A stretch of 55,347 nt of DNA from contig NZ_BAJW01000016.1 in the NCBI RefSeq assembly GCF_000613905.1, forward strand, positions 1 to 55,347, written 5' to 3'. The position numbers were made by a program, and so were the translations under genes. This DNA comes from Acetobacter persici JCM 25330 (GTDB taxonomy: Bacteria > Pseudomonadota > Alphaproteobacteria > Acetobacterales > Acetobacteraceae). The number at the start of each line of letters is the position of its first letter. The first letter of the stretch is position 1. Shown in pieces: positions 27,921-36,875 of the stretch. The notes under the pieces are model-generated. The model had not been told where the DNA came from, ran no database searches, and was given only the letters and a program-made list of their open reading frames with translations.

Positions 27921-29336
27921 ATGATCAAAGGACTAAAAGCCGCCCTGGGGGCGGTCACTGTCGGGCTTCTGGCAGGAACTTCTCTGGCCCATGCCCAGAG
28001 CACCGATGATGAACTGGTGAAAAAAGGTGCGTATGTTGCCCGTCTGGGTGACTGCGTAGCCTGTCATACTGCCCTGCATGGGCAGGTGTATGCGGGCGGT
28101 CTGTCCATCCAGACCCCCATTGGCACCATCTATTCCACGAACATCACGCCTGATCCCACGCACGGGATCGGCACCTACACGTTCAAGGAATTTGATGAAG
28201 CCGTGCGTCACGGCGTCCGTAAGGATGGCAGCACGCTTTACCCGGCCATGCCGTATCCGTCCTTTGCACGGATGACGCAGGACGACATGAAGGCGCTGTA
28301 TGCCTACTTCATGCACGGCGTGAAGCCTGTCGCCCAGCCGAACAAGCCTGTTGGCATTTCCTGGCCGATGTCCATGCGCTGGCCGCTATCCATCTGGCGC
28401 TCCGTGTTTGCTCCGGCACCCAAGGACTTCACCCCGGCTCCCGGCACGGATGCCGATATTGCCCGCGGTGAATATCTTGTAACGGGTCCGGGCCATTGCG
28501 GTGCATGTCATACGCCGCGCGGCTTTGGCATGCAGGAAAAGGCTCTGGATGCAACAGGTGGGGCTGACTTCCTGGCCGGTGGCGCTCCGATTGATAACTG
28601 GATTGCCCCCAGCCTGCGGAACGATCCGGTTCTGGGGATTGGTCGCTGGTCTGAAGAAGACGTCTACCAGTTCCTGAAATCCGGCCGTATTGACCACTCC
28701 GCCGTCTTTGGTGGCATGGCAGACGTGGTGGGCTGGAGCACCCAGTACTTCACGGATGCCGACCTGCACGCCATGGCAAAATACCTGAAGGCCCTGCCCC
28801 CGGTTCCGCCGGCACGGGGTGACTACAAGTATGATGCCTCTACGGCACAGGCTCTGGACTCCAACAACACGTCCGGCACCCCCGGCGCCAGCGTGTATGT
28901 TGAACAGTGCGCTATCTGTCACCGTAATGATGGGGGTGGTGTCGCCCGTATGTTCCCGCCGCTGGCAGGAAACCCGGTTGTTGTGTCTGAAAACCCCACC
29001 TCCGTTGCCCACATCATTGTGGCGGGTGCGGTTCTTCCGCCGACCAACTGGGCTCCGTCCGCTGTGGCAATGCCGGGTTACAAGAACGTTCTGTCTGACC
29101 AGCAGATGGCTGACGTCGTGAACTTCATCCGTACCTCCTGGGGTAACAAGGCTCCGGCGAATGTCACGGCCTCTGATATCCAGAAGCTGCGTGTTGACCA
29201 TGCACCGATTTCCACCACCTCCTGGGGCTTTGGTGGGGATGACACGGCAACATGGGGTGTCTTCCATCCGCAGCCTTACGGTGCTGGCTGGACGTTCTCT
29301 CCACAGACCCACACGGGTGAAGACGCAGCACAGTAA
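27921..29336 (+). CDS. adhB: Alcohol dehydrogenase cytochrome c subunit II
   Basis: A 471-residue periplasmic, membrane-associated cytochrome with three haem c sites: CVACH near residue 45, CGACH near 193 and CAICH near 330. It takes electrons from AdhA and reduces ubiquinone. The signal peptide is MIKGLKAALG through LAGTSLAHA, cut before QS. I chose ATG 27921, which matches other AdhB starts, over the upstream in-frame start at 27864. It lies 56 bp after adhA in one operon and ends in a terminator at 29379-29416. The frame is intact. Confidence 0.95.
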   Translation: MIKGLKAALGAVTVGLLAGTSLAHAQSTDDELVKKGAYVARLGDCVACHTALHGQVYAGGLSIQTPIGTIYSTNITPDPTHGIGTYTFKEFDEAVRHGVRKDGSTLYPAMPYPSFARMTQDDMKALYAYFMHGVKPVAQPNKPVGISWPMSMRWPLSIWRSVFAPAPKDFTPAPGTDADIARGEYLVTGPGHCGACHTPRGFGMQEKALDATGGADFLAGGAPIDNWIAPSLRNDPVLGIGRWSEEDVYQFLKSGRIDHSAVFGGMADVVGWSTQYFTDADLHAMAKYLKALPPVPPARGDYKYDASTAQALDSNNTSGTPGASVYVEQCAICHRNDGGGVARMFPPLAGNPVVVSENPTSVAHIIVAGAVLPPTNWAPSAVAMPGYKNVLSDQQMADVVNFIRTSWGNKAPANVTASDIQKLRVDHAPISTTSWGFGGDDTATWGVFHPQPYGAGWTFSPQTHTGEDAAQ

Positions 29337-29378
29337 GCCGCTTCTTCCTCCACTCTACCCCTTAACCGGGGCAGACCT

Positions 29379-29416
29379 TAAAAACACCGCGCAGGTTTTC
29401 CGGCGCGGTGTTTTTT
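29379..29416 (+). terminator. Terminator of adhAB
   Basis: The stem AAACACCGCGC/GCGCGGTGTTT is followed by T residues, starting 43 bases after the adhB stop. Confidence 0.88.
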
Positions 29417-29480
29417 ATGGGCCTGTTCCGTGCTGCACCGCGTATTGTGCAACAGAGGACGTCACCCCATCTCCCTGAAC

Positions 29481-30120
29481 ATGGCATCGCTTTTTTCCAG
29501 ACAGACATCCGGCTTTCCGGCAGACAGCACGGCTGAGCAGCAGGACGACATTCTCGCTCAGTTTTTGAAGGAACTCCGGAGCTGTCAGGCCTGTGCGCAC
29601 AAGCTGCCGCTTGGGCCACGCCCCGTGATCCGCATTTCCCCCCGCGCCCGGCTACTGATTGCGGGGCAGGCGCCCGGAACCCATGTGCATAACACCGGCA
29701 TCCCGTTTAACGATGCCTCAGGCGAGCGCCTGCGGTCCTGGCTGGATATGCGCCCGGACGTCTTTTACGATACCGAACAAATCGCCATTGTGCCGATGGC
29801 TCTGTGCTATCCGGGTGTTTTGCCAAAAGGTGGTGATAAGCCGCCGCCGCCAGAATGTGCGTCCTTCTGGCGGGAACGCATCCTGTCCTACCTGCAACCT
29901 GCGCCTGACATTGCTTGTCGGGTCCTATGCGCAGAATTATGTTTTGGGGAAAGGGAAGGTGTTTGAGCGGGTTCTGGATTTCAGATCTTATCTGCCGGAC
30001 TATTTTCCCCTCCCGCATCCGTCCTGGCGCACAGGAGCGTGGGAACGAAAAACGCCGGAATTTCAGAATAGTGTTATCCCCGCTTTGCGGGAAGCTGTCC
30101 GGCACGCTCTGGACGTCTAG
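29481..30120 (+). CDS. Uracil-DNA glycosylase family protein, frame broken
   Basis: About 213 residues after repair. Segments that fit the superfamily are LLIAGQAPGTHVHNTGIPFND near residue 60, where family enzymes have GxAPGxxE...G.PF, and IVPMALCYPG. After the break, LLVGSYAQNYVLG and the C-terminal HPSWRTGAW follow, where the HPS is the second catalytic loop. The acidic residue after GQAPG is replaced by Thr/His, so the activity may differ from that of standard uracil glycosylases. The frame breaks near 29897. Adding one C and one A (CC and AAA) restores LSYLPNLRLTLLVGSYAQ. The gene would act in base excision repair. Start ATG 29481 has no strong ribosome site. Confidence 0.7.
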
Positions 30121-30482
30121 GCTCTTTGTGTCGGCTGTGTCTGACTGATCATAATCTGAGCTTTTTGCGCATTTCTCCGCAAAAATCCTGAGGAGTCCCT
30201 GCCCTTAATAACCCGCGTGATACATGGCGTTAAAGCAAGGGCAGCAAAGCAGAAGACAAACACCATGGCGCCGACCATCTGGAAGACTTCCTTAACCGCC
30301 ACATGTTCAGGATGCGGCTGAGGCGCGGACGGGACAGGGGCCGCCGTCACAGGCACCACCGGGTCGGCCATCACGGCGTGAGCTTCCTGCACTGTTGCCT
30401 CATGCTCTGCATAAACAGCGGATTCAGAGGAATGATCCTGTGCGGTCACGGATGCATCATGTGATGAATCTGTTCCTGACAT
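30117..30482 (-). CDS. Hypothetical single-helix membrane protein
   Basis: A 121-residue protein I do not recognise. The N-terminal 60 residues are acidic and rich in His, Ser, Ala and Pro. One hydrophobic segment follows (VFQMVGAMVFVFCFAALALTP near residues 67-87), then a basic tail (KGRDSSGFLRR). It may be an anchored regulator or assembly factor, but no function can be read. Its 3' end overlaps that of the convergent glycosylase gene by 4 bp. Confidence 0.55.
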   Translation of the reverse strand: MSGTDSSHDASVTAQDHSSESAVYAEHEATVQEAHAVMADPVVPVTAAPVPSAPQPHPEHVAVKEVFQMVGAMVFVFCFAALALTPCITRVIKGRDSSGFLRRNAQKAQIMISQTQPTQRA

Positions 30483-30657
30483 GGCGAGACCCCTTCCGTT
30501 TTTGCAATGCAGATTTGTAACGCCTACTTATCTGGGTCTGAAACACCGCTCCGTCAAGTCCGGTGCCTAAATAAACCCGATCACATTCCGGCCGCCGGGG
30601 TGGACGGAAAGCCTGTAGACAGGCACATGAAAAGATCAGTTTTCAGGAGAGCCTGTC

Positions 30658-31065
30658 ATGAAGCCGCTTTTTGCCTCTGCCCTTATTCCGCTTGGTCTGG
30701 CCTTTGCTCTGCCGCTCCCCGCACAGGCCGCGAAGACTGCGGTGCAGGCTCCGGCTGCTCAGACGCATTATGAGACCTCAGCCTTTGCAGGCCAGTGGGC
30801 CATTATGGCGATGGACCCGATCACCGTTGCTGCCAACAAGGCGTCCGGACCGGCAGAACGACTGCTGGTTACACTGCCTGAGTCCCTGAAGAAAATTGTC
30901 GGGCAGGACCATTTTAGCCTCTCCCGCACGTCTGGCACCGCATGGTCCGGCAAGCAGGACGACCTGACGGTGACCTTCAAACTGGTTTCAGAAAACAGTG
31001 CGCAGATCCAGATTACGGGAGAAGGCACCCATAAGCTGGACCTCCCCCTCTACCGGAACAACTGA
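30658..31065 (+). CDS. Hypothetical secreted protein
   Basis: A 135-residue protein with a signal peptide cut after PAQA (residue 24). The mature part is a short domain without cysteines, with DHFSLSRTSGTAWSGKQDDLTVTFKL and a C-terminal AQIQITGEGTHKLDLPLY that look like beta strands of a small barrel. I do not recognise the family. A GGAG just upstream (caggagagcctgtc) supports ATG 30658. It is convergent with the DnaJ gene and probably transcribed alone. Confidence 0.68.
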   Translation: MKPLFASALIPLGLAFALPLPAQAAKTAVQAPAAQTHYETSAFAGQWAIMAMDPITVAANKASGPAERLLVTLPESLKKIVGQDHFSLSRTSGTAWSGKQDDLTVTFKLVSENSAQIQITGEGTHKLDLPLYRNN

Positions 31066-31140
31066 CGCACCCTTCTCGCCCCGAACGAGCGACCTCCCTG
31101 TACCTGCCCGTCTATGGTTCAGGCACAGGAGGGTCTGACG

Positions 31141-32046
31141 TTACTCGGCGCTCTCAGGCGTCCAGTTTTTCAGGAACTCTTCCAGCGCGGCGTCCGGCTT
31201 GCCGATTTTGATCTGCAACGTCACGTACAGATTACCGGCCTCCCGCGCTCCATGCGCCTGCACACCCTTGCCGCGTAAACGCAGCTTGGTGCCGCTATCG
31301 GACTGTGGGGGCACGTTCATTTTCACCGGGCCGGTCGGCGTCGGGACAGTAATCGGCCCACCAAGCACGGCTGTTTTCAGATCCACCGGCAGCACTTCCG
31401 TCAGGTCAAACCCATCCCGCGTGTACGTCGGGTCGGGCTGGACTGTCACCGTAATCAGGGCATCGCCATCCGGGCCGCCCTGCACACCGGGGCCACCTTT
31501 GCCGCGCAGGCGCAGGGTCTGCCCATCTTCAATCCCCGGCGGGATTCGGACATCCAGCGTCGCTCCTTCCGGCAGCGTGATGCGGGATTTCCCGCCCGTG
31601 ACGGAGTCCAGAAAGCTGACCTTGAGCGAATAAGACCGGTCAGCCCCTTTCCGCGGCCCGGCAGAACGCCGCCCACGGCCCGTGAACATGCCGCTGAACA
31701 GATCCCCGAGGTCTTCCTCGGAAAAGCCCTGCCCGGCACCACCGCTGTAGCGGAAGCCACCCGGCCCGCCCCCATAGTTGCCGTAGCCTGCACCACCCCC
31801 AAAACCGGGATGGCGCTCCTGCCCGGAGGCATCAATTTCCCCCCGGTCAAACCGGCCGCGCTTTTCCGTATCGGACAGCAGATCATTCGCCTGCCCGATC
31901 GCCTTGAACTGTTCCTCCGCGACCTTGTCTCCGGGGTTCAGGTCCGGGTGGTATTTCTTGGCAAGGTTACGGTAGGCCTTGCGGATTTCATCCTGACTGG
32001 CCGTTTTGGAAACACCAAGAACCTCATACGGATCACGCACACTCAT
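31141..32046 (-). CDS. DnaJ/CbpA-type co-chaperone (J domain plus C-terminal domains)
   Basis: A 301-residue class II J-domain protein. The J domain (residues 5-70) carries the HPD motif in KKYHPDLNPGD. A Gly/Phe-rich linker (about 78-125) follows, then two beta-rich substrate-binding domains with GxxLRLRGKG repeats. There is no zinc-finger cysteine cluster, so it is CbpA-like rather than DnaJ itself. It would bring substrates to DnaK. Its ATG overlaps the stop of the 58-residue ORF at 32043-32219 (ATGA), which suggests coupled translation. Confidence 0.92.
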   Translation of the reverse strand: MSVRDPYEVLGVSKTASQDEIRKAYRNLAKKYHPDLNPGDKVAEEQFKAIGQANDLLSDTEKRGRFDRGEIDASGQERHPGFGGGAGYGNYGGGPGGFRYSGGAGQGFSEEDLGDLFSGMFTGRGRRSAGPRKGADRSYSLKVSFLDSVTGGKSRITLPEGATLDVRIPPGIEDGQTLRLRGKGGPGVQGGPDGDALITVTVQPDPTYTRDGFDLTEVLPVDLKTAVLGGPITVPTPTGPVKMNVPPQSDSGTKLRLRGKGVQAHGAREAGNLYVTLQIKIGKPDAALEEFLKNWTPESAE

Positions 32047-32219
32047 ACTGCACCTCCCTGATCAGACGGCGGATTGGGGTCTGCCCCAAAATTCAGTGTG
32101 TCCAGCAGGCTGATCAGCAGGGCGACCGTCACGTCCTGACTGTATCCGGCTTTGTCAGCGTCCCGCACAAGGGCCTCAAGGCGGGGTTTAAGAAATGCCT
32201 CCGCCGTCATGTTATCCAT
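32043..32219 (-). CDS. Small 58-residue ORF coupled to the DnaJ/CbpA gene
   Basis: An open frame from ATG 32219 to TGA 32043, in which the stop overlaps the start of the downstream J-domain gene by ATGA. The product begins MDNMTAEAFLKPRLEALV and continues with GYSQDVTVALLISLLDTL. It is a short acidic helical protein without membrane segments or signal. The tight overlap and ordinary codon use argue that it is a real gene. I do not recognise a function; it may regulate or be co-translated with the co-chaperone. Confidence 0.6.
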   Translation of the reverse strand: MDNMTAEAFLKPRLEALVRDADKAGYSQDVTVALLISLLDTLNFGADPNPPSDQGGAV

Positions 32220-32472
32220 AAAGTCTGTTTCTCCGCGTCTCGTACACAGACCGCATCCTTTGTCCGTGCGGCCCGTGTCATGGTTTCAAATTCTTACTTT
32301 AAATAATGGGAACGCTCCGTGGCGCGGTCAATGGACAACAAAGGCAGGCGTGAACTGCACACCGGTCAGACAAACGCTGTCCAGACATTTCCAAAGAAGC
32401 GATAGCCTCCTGCCCGCAGACTGACTATAAGCCTAAGGAAGACGACTGAACTTTCTGAACGGAGAACCGGCA

Positions 32473-32772
32473 ATGTCTGATAAACCGCGCTTTTTTGATG
32501 ATCTTGCTGGTGTGGCCGGCGGTGCTTTGTCCGCCCTGACGGGTGCGAAGGAAGAGCTGAACGCCATTGTGCGCAGCCGCGTGGATGAAGTGCTGACCAG
32601 CCTTCAGGTTGTGCGGCGTGAAGAATTTGAAGTCGTGCGTGAACTCGCCGCCCGCGCCCGTATCGGGCAGGAAGAAGCGGAACGCCGTCTGGCCGCGCTG
32701 GAAGCGCGTGTTGAAGCGCTGGAGCAGACCAGCCACACCACCCACGCACACCACGCCCCGCATACGTCCTGA
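32473..32772 (+). CDS. ubiK: UbiK-like accessory factor (BMFP / YqiC family)
   Basis: A 99-residue protein with an N-terminal amphipathic part (FFDDLAGVAGGALSALTGAKEEL) and a C-terminal coiled coil (EEAERRLAALEARVEALEQ, residues 66-84). This is the YqiC/UbiK layout. UbiK helps the Ubi protein assembly in ubiquinone synthesis, as known in E. coli, and the protein forms trimers and binds membrane. The C-terminus ends in a His/Thr-rich tail. GGAG lies nine bases before ATG 32473. It leads a short co-directional run with YbjN, ProC and a COQ9-like protein. Confidence 0.85.
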   Translation: MSDKPRFFDDLAGVAGGALSALTGAKEELNAIVRSRVDEVLTSLQVVRREEFEVVRELAARARIGQEEAERRLAALEARVEALEQTSHTTHAHHAPHTS

Positions 32773-32868
32773 GCGCATCGTCTTTCCGGGAACAGGCCGG
32801 GCCTGCGCGCCCTGCGCCTCCGGTCAGACTGTACTCTGCCCGCTTCACCTTGCAGCCGAGAGTGAGCC

Positions 32869-33369
32869 ATGCCCGCGTTAAGCACAAACACCCCCTCCGC
32901 CCCCGTTAATCCGCTGGACCTGATGGAACAGGTCATTTGTGGACATGGCTGGAATTTTGAACGCTGCAACGCGACCGAAATGGCCGTGGAAGCACCCGGC
33001 AAATGGTGTGATTACGGGTTGTTTTTCTCATGGTCAGCAGAACTCGGGGCCATGCATTTTACCTGTGCCTTTGACCTCAAAGCACCGCAGGCGCAGCAGC
33101 GCCCGCTGTATGAGCTGATCGGCATGGCCAATGAACGCATGTGGATCGGCCATTTCAGTCTCGATCAGGACGATGGCGTTCTGCTGTTCCGCCACGCGCT
33201 GCTTCTACGTGGCACCAGTCTCTCCATCGAAGTGTTTGAAGATATGATCGACATCGCTCTGACGGAGTGTGAGCGCTTTTACCCCGCCTTTCAGTTTTTC
33301 CTGTGGGGTGGGCAGAGCCCGGCGGATGCGCTGGCCGTTGCCATGCTGGATTGTCAGGGAGAAGCGTAA
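32869..33369 (+). CDS. YbjN domain-containing protein
   Basis: A 166-residue cytoplasmic protein of the YbjN type, whose fold resembles type III secretion chaperones. Visible family features are WNFERCNATEMAVE, the central F-rich FFSWSAELGAMHFTCAFD, and ANERMWIGHFSLDQDDGVLLFRHALLL. YbjN in E. coli affects stress and motility genes; the biochemical role is unknown. Its stop overlaps the proC start by one base (TAATG), so the two are translationally coupled. Confidence 0.85.
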   Translation: MPALSTNTPSAPVNPLDLMEQVICGHGWNFERCNATEMAVEAPGKWCDYGLFFSWSAELGAMHFTCAFDLKAPQAQQRPLYELIGMANERMWIGHFSLDQDDGVLLFRHALLLRGTSLSIEVFEDMIDIALTECERFYPAFQFFLWGGQSPADALAVAMLDCQGEA

Positions 33370-34193
33370 TGACGGCCAACACGTCTCCCCTGCCGTCTGT
33401 TCTGCTGGTTGGCTGCGGCCAGATGGGAGGCGCCATGCTGGAAGGCTGGATGGCGCACGGCCTGAAACCCTCCGTCGTGCTGGACCGGCATGACCGCACC
33501 CTGCCCGCTCCTCATCATCTGGCCGCTACGCTGGACGATGTTCCGGCCGACTTTCAGCCAGACGTCATTATTCTGGCCGTCAAACCCCAGAAAGCCGACC
33601 CGACGCTGGAAGCTCTGGCCCGGCGCTTCCCTAACGCGACGCTGCTCTCCGTTATGGCAGGCCGCACGGTGCAGAGCCTGACAGACCGCTACCAGCACGG
33701 GAACCCTCAGGCGCAGCCCGTTATTATCCGCGCCATGCCCAACACACCCTGCGCCATTGGTGCCGGCATGAGCGGACTCTATGCGCCCCCTCACGCGACC
33801 GACGCGCAGAAAGCGCAGTGTGACGCGCTGCTGCACGCTGTAGGGGAAACAGTCTGGGTTGAGCGGGAAGAGCTGATTGACTCCGTCACCGCCATTTCCG
33901 GCAGTGGCCCGGCCTATATCTTCCTGCTGGCGGAACTGCTGGAAAAAGCAGGTGTGGAACAGGGACTTCCCGTTACAACGGCCCGCACACTGGCCCGTAA
34001 AACCATTTACGGCGCGGGATCTCTGCTCAACCAGTCTCCGGCAGATGCTGAGGAACTGCGCCGCCGCGTCACCAGCCCCGGCGGGACCACGGCAGAAGCC
34101 CTTAAAATCTTCATGGCTCCTGACGCATGGCCTGCCATTGTGCCGCGTGCCGTTGCGGCCGCGGCAAAACGCGCCAAAGAACTTTCAACCTGA
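33369..34193 (+). CDS. proC: Pyrroline-5-carboxylate reductase
   Basis: A 274-residue NAD(P)H enzyme that makes proline from pyrroline-5-carboxylate, the last step of proline synthesis. The Rossmann GCGQMGGAMLEGW is near residue 14, and VKPQK and RAMPNTPCAIGAG follow. The C-terminal substrate site is SGSGPAY and RRRVTSPGGTTAEAL. Length is typical. The start overlaps the YbjN stop by one base. The COQ9-like gene follows after 59 bp. Confidence 0.94.
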   Translation: MTANTSPLPSVLLVGCGQMGGAMLEGWMAHGLKPSVVLDRHDRTLPAPHHLAATLDDVPADFQPDVIILAVKPQKADPTLEALARRFPNATLLSVMAGRTVQSLTDRYQHGNPQAQPVIIRAMPNTPCAIGAGMSGLYAPPHATDAQKAQCDALLHAVGETVWVEREELIDSVTAISGSGPAYIFLLAELLEKAGVEQGLPVTTARTLARKTIYGAGSLLNQSPADAEELRRRVTSPGGTTAEALKIFMAPDAWPAIVPRAVAAAAKRAKELST

Positions 34194-34252
34194 CACAGGC
34201 GCCTGACAGGCTGCCTTAAAGTCTCTATTTTTCTGCGAACAGGCTTCTTCTT

Positions 34253-34888
34253 ATGGATCATGATGACTTTGACGCCGCCCTTCTGAGTGCCGCCATGACA
34301 CAGGCGGAACACGGGGGCTGGGCCTCTGTCTCTCTGCTGGATGCCGCCCGTTCCGCGGGCCTGTCTTTCCCACAGACGCGCGAACGCTTTCCCTGCCGGG
34401 CCTCTCTGCTGCTCCGGCTGGGCCGCATGGCTGACGAGTCCGCTCTGGCCGACAACACAACATTTGGGTCACCGCGCGAGCGTCTGTTTGATCTGCTGAT
34501 GCGCCGTCTGGACGTTTTTCAGCAGTATCGGCACGGTATCCGCGCAGTTCTGCGCGCCCTGCCAATGGACCCGCCGCTGACCCTTCTGCTGGGTGGCGCC
34601 ACACTTGAAAGCATGCGCTGGATGGCCGATGCCGCCGGGATCAGCGTTACCGGGCTGGGCGGGCTGGTCCGCATCAATATGGTGGTTGCCATCTGGACGC
34701 ATACGCTGCGCGCCTGGGAAAAAGATGATAGCGCGGACATGGGCTCCACCATGGCAGCGCTTGATCTGGCGCTGAACAAAGCAGCCCGCTTCCGCCTGTT
34801 CCCGGCAGACAGCGCACTGGAAGACGGTGGCCTGCCGGATCTGGATTTTGAAGAACCGGATGCTCCTGCCGCTCCCTCACACGCCTGA
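34253..34888 (+). CDS. COQ9/TetR-like protein
   Basis: A 211-residue protein with a TetR-like N-terminal helix bundle (ALLSAAMTQAEHGGWASVSLLDAARSAG). Its C-terminal segment reads WTHTLRAWEKDDSADMGSTMAALD, the signature of COQ9 proteins in alphaproteobacteria. COQ9 binds lipids and helps the ubiquinone hydroxylation steps. A TetR-type DNA-binding regulator is the alternative, since annotations often call this family TetR. The final 25 residues are acidic and low complexity. The nearby ubiK gene favours COQ9. A terminator and tRNA-Gln follow. Confidence 0.78.
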   Translation: MDHDDFDAALLSAAMTQAEHGGWASVSLLDAARSAGLSFPQTRERFPCRASLLLRLGRMADESALADNTTFGSPRERLFDLLMRRLDVFQQYRHGIRAVLRALPMDPPLTLLLGGATLESMRWMADAAGISVTGLGGLVRINMVVAIWTHTLRAWEKDDSADMGSTMAALDLALNKAARFRLFPADSALEDGGLPDLDFEEPDAPAAPSHA

Positions 34889-34941
34889 AAATTTCCCGGG
34901 GAAGAAAAAACAGCGCCTTCCCACTCTTTACGAATCCTACA

Positions 34942-34973
34942 GGTTGGCCTTAATAAGAGCCAACCGCATTTTT
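34942..34973 (+). terminator. Terminator after the COQ9-like gene
   Basis: A seven-base stem GGTTGGC/GCCAACC with a ten-base loop is followed by five T. It ends directly in front of the tRNA-Gln gene. Confidence 0.8.
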
Positions 34974-35047
34974 GGGGCGTAGCCAAGCGGTAAGGCAGCG
35001 GATTTTGATTCCGCCATGCGGAGGTTCGAATCCTCCCGCCCCAGCCA
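34973..35047 (+). tRNA. tRNA-Gln (anticodon TTG)
   Basis: A complete cloverleaf. The acceptor stem TGGGGCG pairs with CGCCCCA. The anticodon stem is GCGGA/TCCGC around the loop TTTTGAT with anticodon TTG, and GTTCGAA is the T loop. The CCA end is encoded at 35045-35047. Confidence 0.97.
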
Positions 35048-35132
35048 CTTTCCAGACATCGCATTTTATTTAAAAGAACGCTGCTCCAAAAGGATAGGCG
35101 GTTACCAGCCCCTCCTGTTATGACTCGTCGCT

Positions 35133-36378
35133 ATGGAAAATAATCCGGCAGCCCCTCCCCCTCTTTTATCGCAGCCCGGTCTTGTTGCGGCCCTCACATC
35201 CCGCACACTCGGCGCATTTTCTTCTCAGGTTCAGGCCGTTGCTGTCGGGTGGCAGATCTATGCGCTGACCCATAGTGCGGCAGCTCTCGGGTTTGTCGGG
35301 CTTGCCCAGTTTTTGCCGATGGTGGCGTTTATTTTCCCCGCAGGTCACGCAGCGGACCAGCATGACCGGCGGCGCATTGTCATCACCTGTCAGGCCATTG
35401 AGGCACTGGCTGCAGCTTCATGGCGCTGGCGTCTTTTGCCCATTTTCTTGCACCGGGCATGATTTACGGGCTGGTGGCGCTGTTTGGCGTCTGCCGGGCC
35501 TTTGAAATGCCCGCGCAGCAGACCTTTCTTCCGTCTCTTGTGCCTACCTCGGTTTTCCACGGGCGGCCGCCCTCTCCTCCTCCCTGTTTCAGGTCGCCTC
35601 CATTGCCGGTCCCTCTCTGGGGGGCTTGCTATACGGGCTGGGGGCAGGCGTCTGTTACGCACTCTGTGCCGCAGGCTTTGCCATTGCCGCTCTGGCAACA
35701 ACCAGCATGACGCTACGCTTTCCAGCCCGCCCCCGCCAACCCGCTACACTGGCGGCTGTTTTTGGCGGCATTTCCTTCCTGCGCCGTAAGCCCGCAATGC
35801 TGGGCGCACTCTCGCTTGATCTGTTTGCCGTTCTGCTGGGCGGTGCAACCGCCATGTTGCCGCTTTTTGCCACGGATATCCTGCATGCAGGCCCGTGGGG
35901 ACTCGGCTTGCTGCGGGCTGCTCCGGCCATCGGTGCCCTACTGGTTGCCACAGTGCTGGCCCGCTATCCGCTCGGCCGCCATGCGGGCCGGTGGATGTTT
36001 GTCTCTGTCATGATTTTCGGGGTTGCCACCATTATTTTTGGCCTCTCCCGTTCCATTCCGGTTTCCATTCTGGCTCTGGCCGTGCTGGGTGGCGCGGACG
36101 TCATCAGCGTCATGGTGCGGAGTGCGCTGGTTCAGCTTGGCACACCGGATGAAATGCGCGGGCGCGTTTCCGCCGTGAACATGCTGTTTATCGGGTCCTC
36201 AAACCAGTTGGGTGAATTTGAAAGCGGGATGCTGGCCAGCGCCATAGGGGCTGTTCCCGCCGTGGTTATTGGCGGTATTGGCACACTGCTTATTACAGCA
36301 GTGTGGATGGCGCTGTTCCCCGGCCTGCGGGACCTTGACCGACTGGACGATATCACACCCGACGAAAAGCCTCTTTAA
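35133..36378 (+). CDS. Major facilitator superfamily transporter (EntS-like), frame broken twice
   Basis: A membrane transporter of about 414 residues after repair, with about 11-12 hydrophobic helices. The N-terminal part (from ATG 35133) has SRTLGAFSSQVQAVAVGWQIY and HAADQHDRRRIV, the conserved loop between helices 2 and 3. Two missing bases split the gene: one T at 35416-35417, which restores AAAFMALAS, and one G at 35565-35566, which restores HGRAALSSSLFQ. The C-terminal part from about 35570 is intact. It resembles MFS_3/EntS-type exporters. The substrate is unknown. The gene follows tRNA-Gln. Confidence 0.85.
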
Positions 36379-36425
36379 AGGTTTCGGGTTTACCGGAAGT
36401 CAGCACCAGCTCTTGCAGAAAGGGT

Positions 36426-36463
36426 AAAAAAACGGCTCTGAGGATGTCCTCAGAGCCGTTTTT
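36426..36463. terminator. Bidirectional terminator between the MFS gene and hup
   Basis: A near-perfect stem ACGGCTCTGAGGA/TCCTCAGAGCCGT with a two-base loop is flanked by A and T runs. It serves the convergent MFS and HU genes. Confidence 0.92.
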
Positions 36464-36491
36464 AAAAAAGCACACCGGAACGTAAAAATAC

Positions 36492-36761
36492 TCAGACGGC
36501 TTTTTTCAGATTGGGGCTGGCTTTAAAGCGTACCGTCTTACCGGCTTTCACTTTTACAGGCTCACCCGTCCGCGGATTCAGAGCTTTGCGCGCCTTTGTC
36601 TTGCGAACTGTGAATGTGCCGAAAGACGGAAGGGTAAACCCGCCTTCACGCTTCAATTCTTCTACAATCGCATCCAGAAGGTCGTTCGCAGCCTGATTGG
36701 CGGCAACGCCGGTGCAGTTGATCGAGTCCTGGATCACCGCAGCAATAAAGGCCTTGCTCAT
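36492..36761 (-). CDS. hup: DNA-binding protein HU
   Basis: An 89-residue nucleoid protein that bends DNA as a dimer. The family core is GFTLPSFGTFTVRKTKARKALNPRTG, which includes the DNA-binding beta arm, followed by VKVKAGKTVRFKASPNLKKAV. The Pro of the arm tip is in LNPRTG. The length is typical. It is a single gene with its own terminator, and the promoter lies in the AT-rich gap at 36762-36875. The gene borders the surface-glycan island at 36876-45684. Confidence 0.95.
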   Translation of the reverse strand: MSKAFIAAVIQDSINCTGVAANQAANDLLDAIVEELKREGGFTLPSFGTFTVRKTKARKALNPRTGEPVKVKAGKTVRFKASPNLKKAV

Positions 36762-36875
36762 TGAGACTTTAACTCCCTTTCAGACAGAACTATGTGAGTA
36801 ACAATTCTTAGGCTACTATAATCAGCAACGCTCGCGGCTTGATAGTCATATTTCACCGGAAAAACCAAATTAAAA

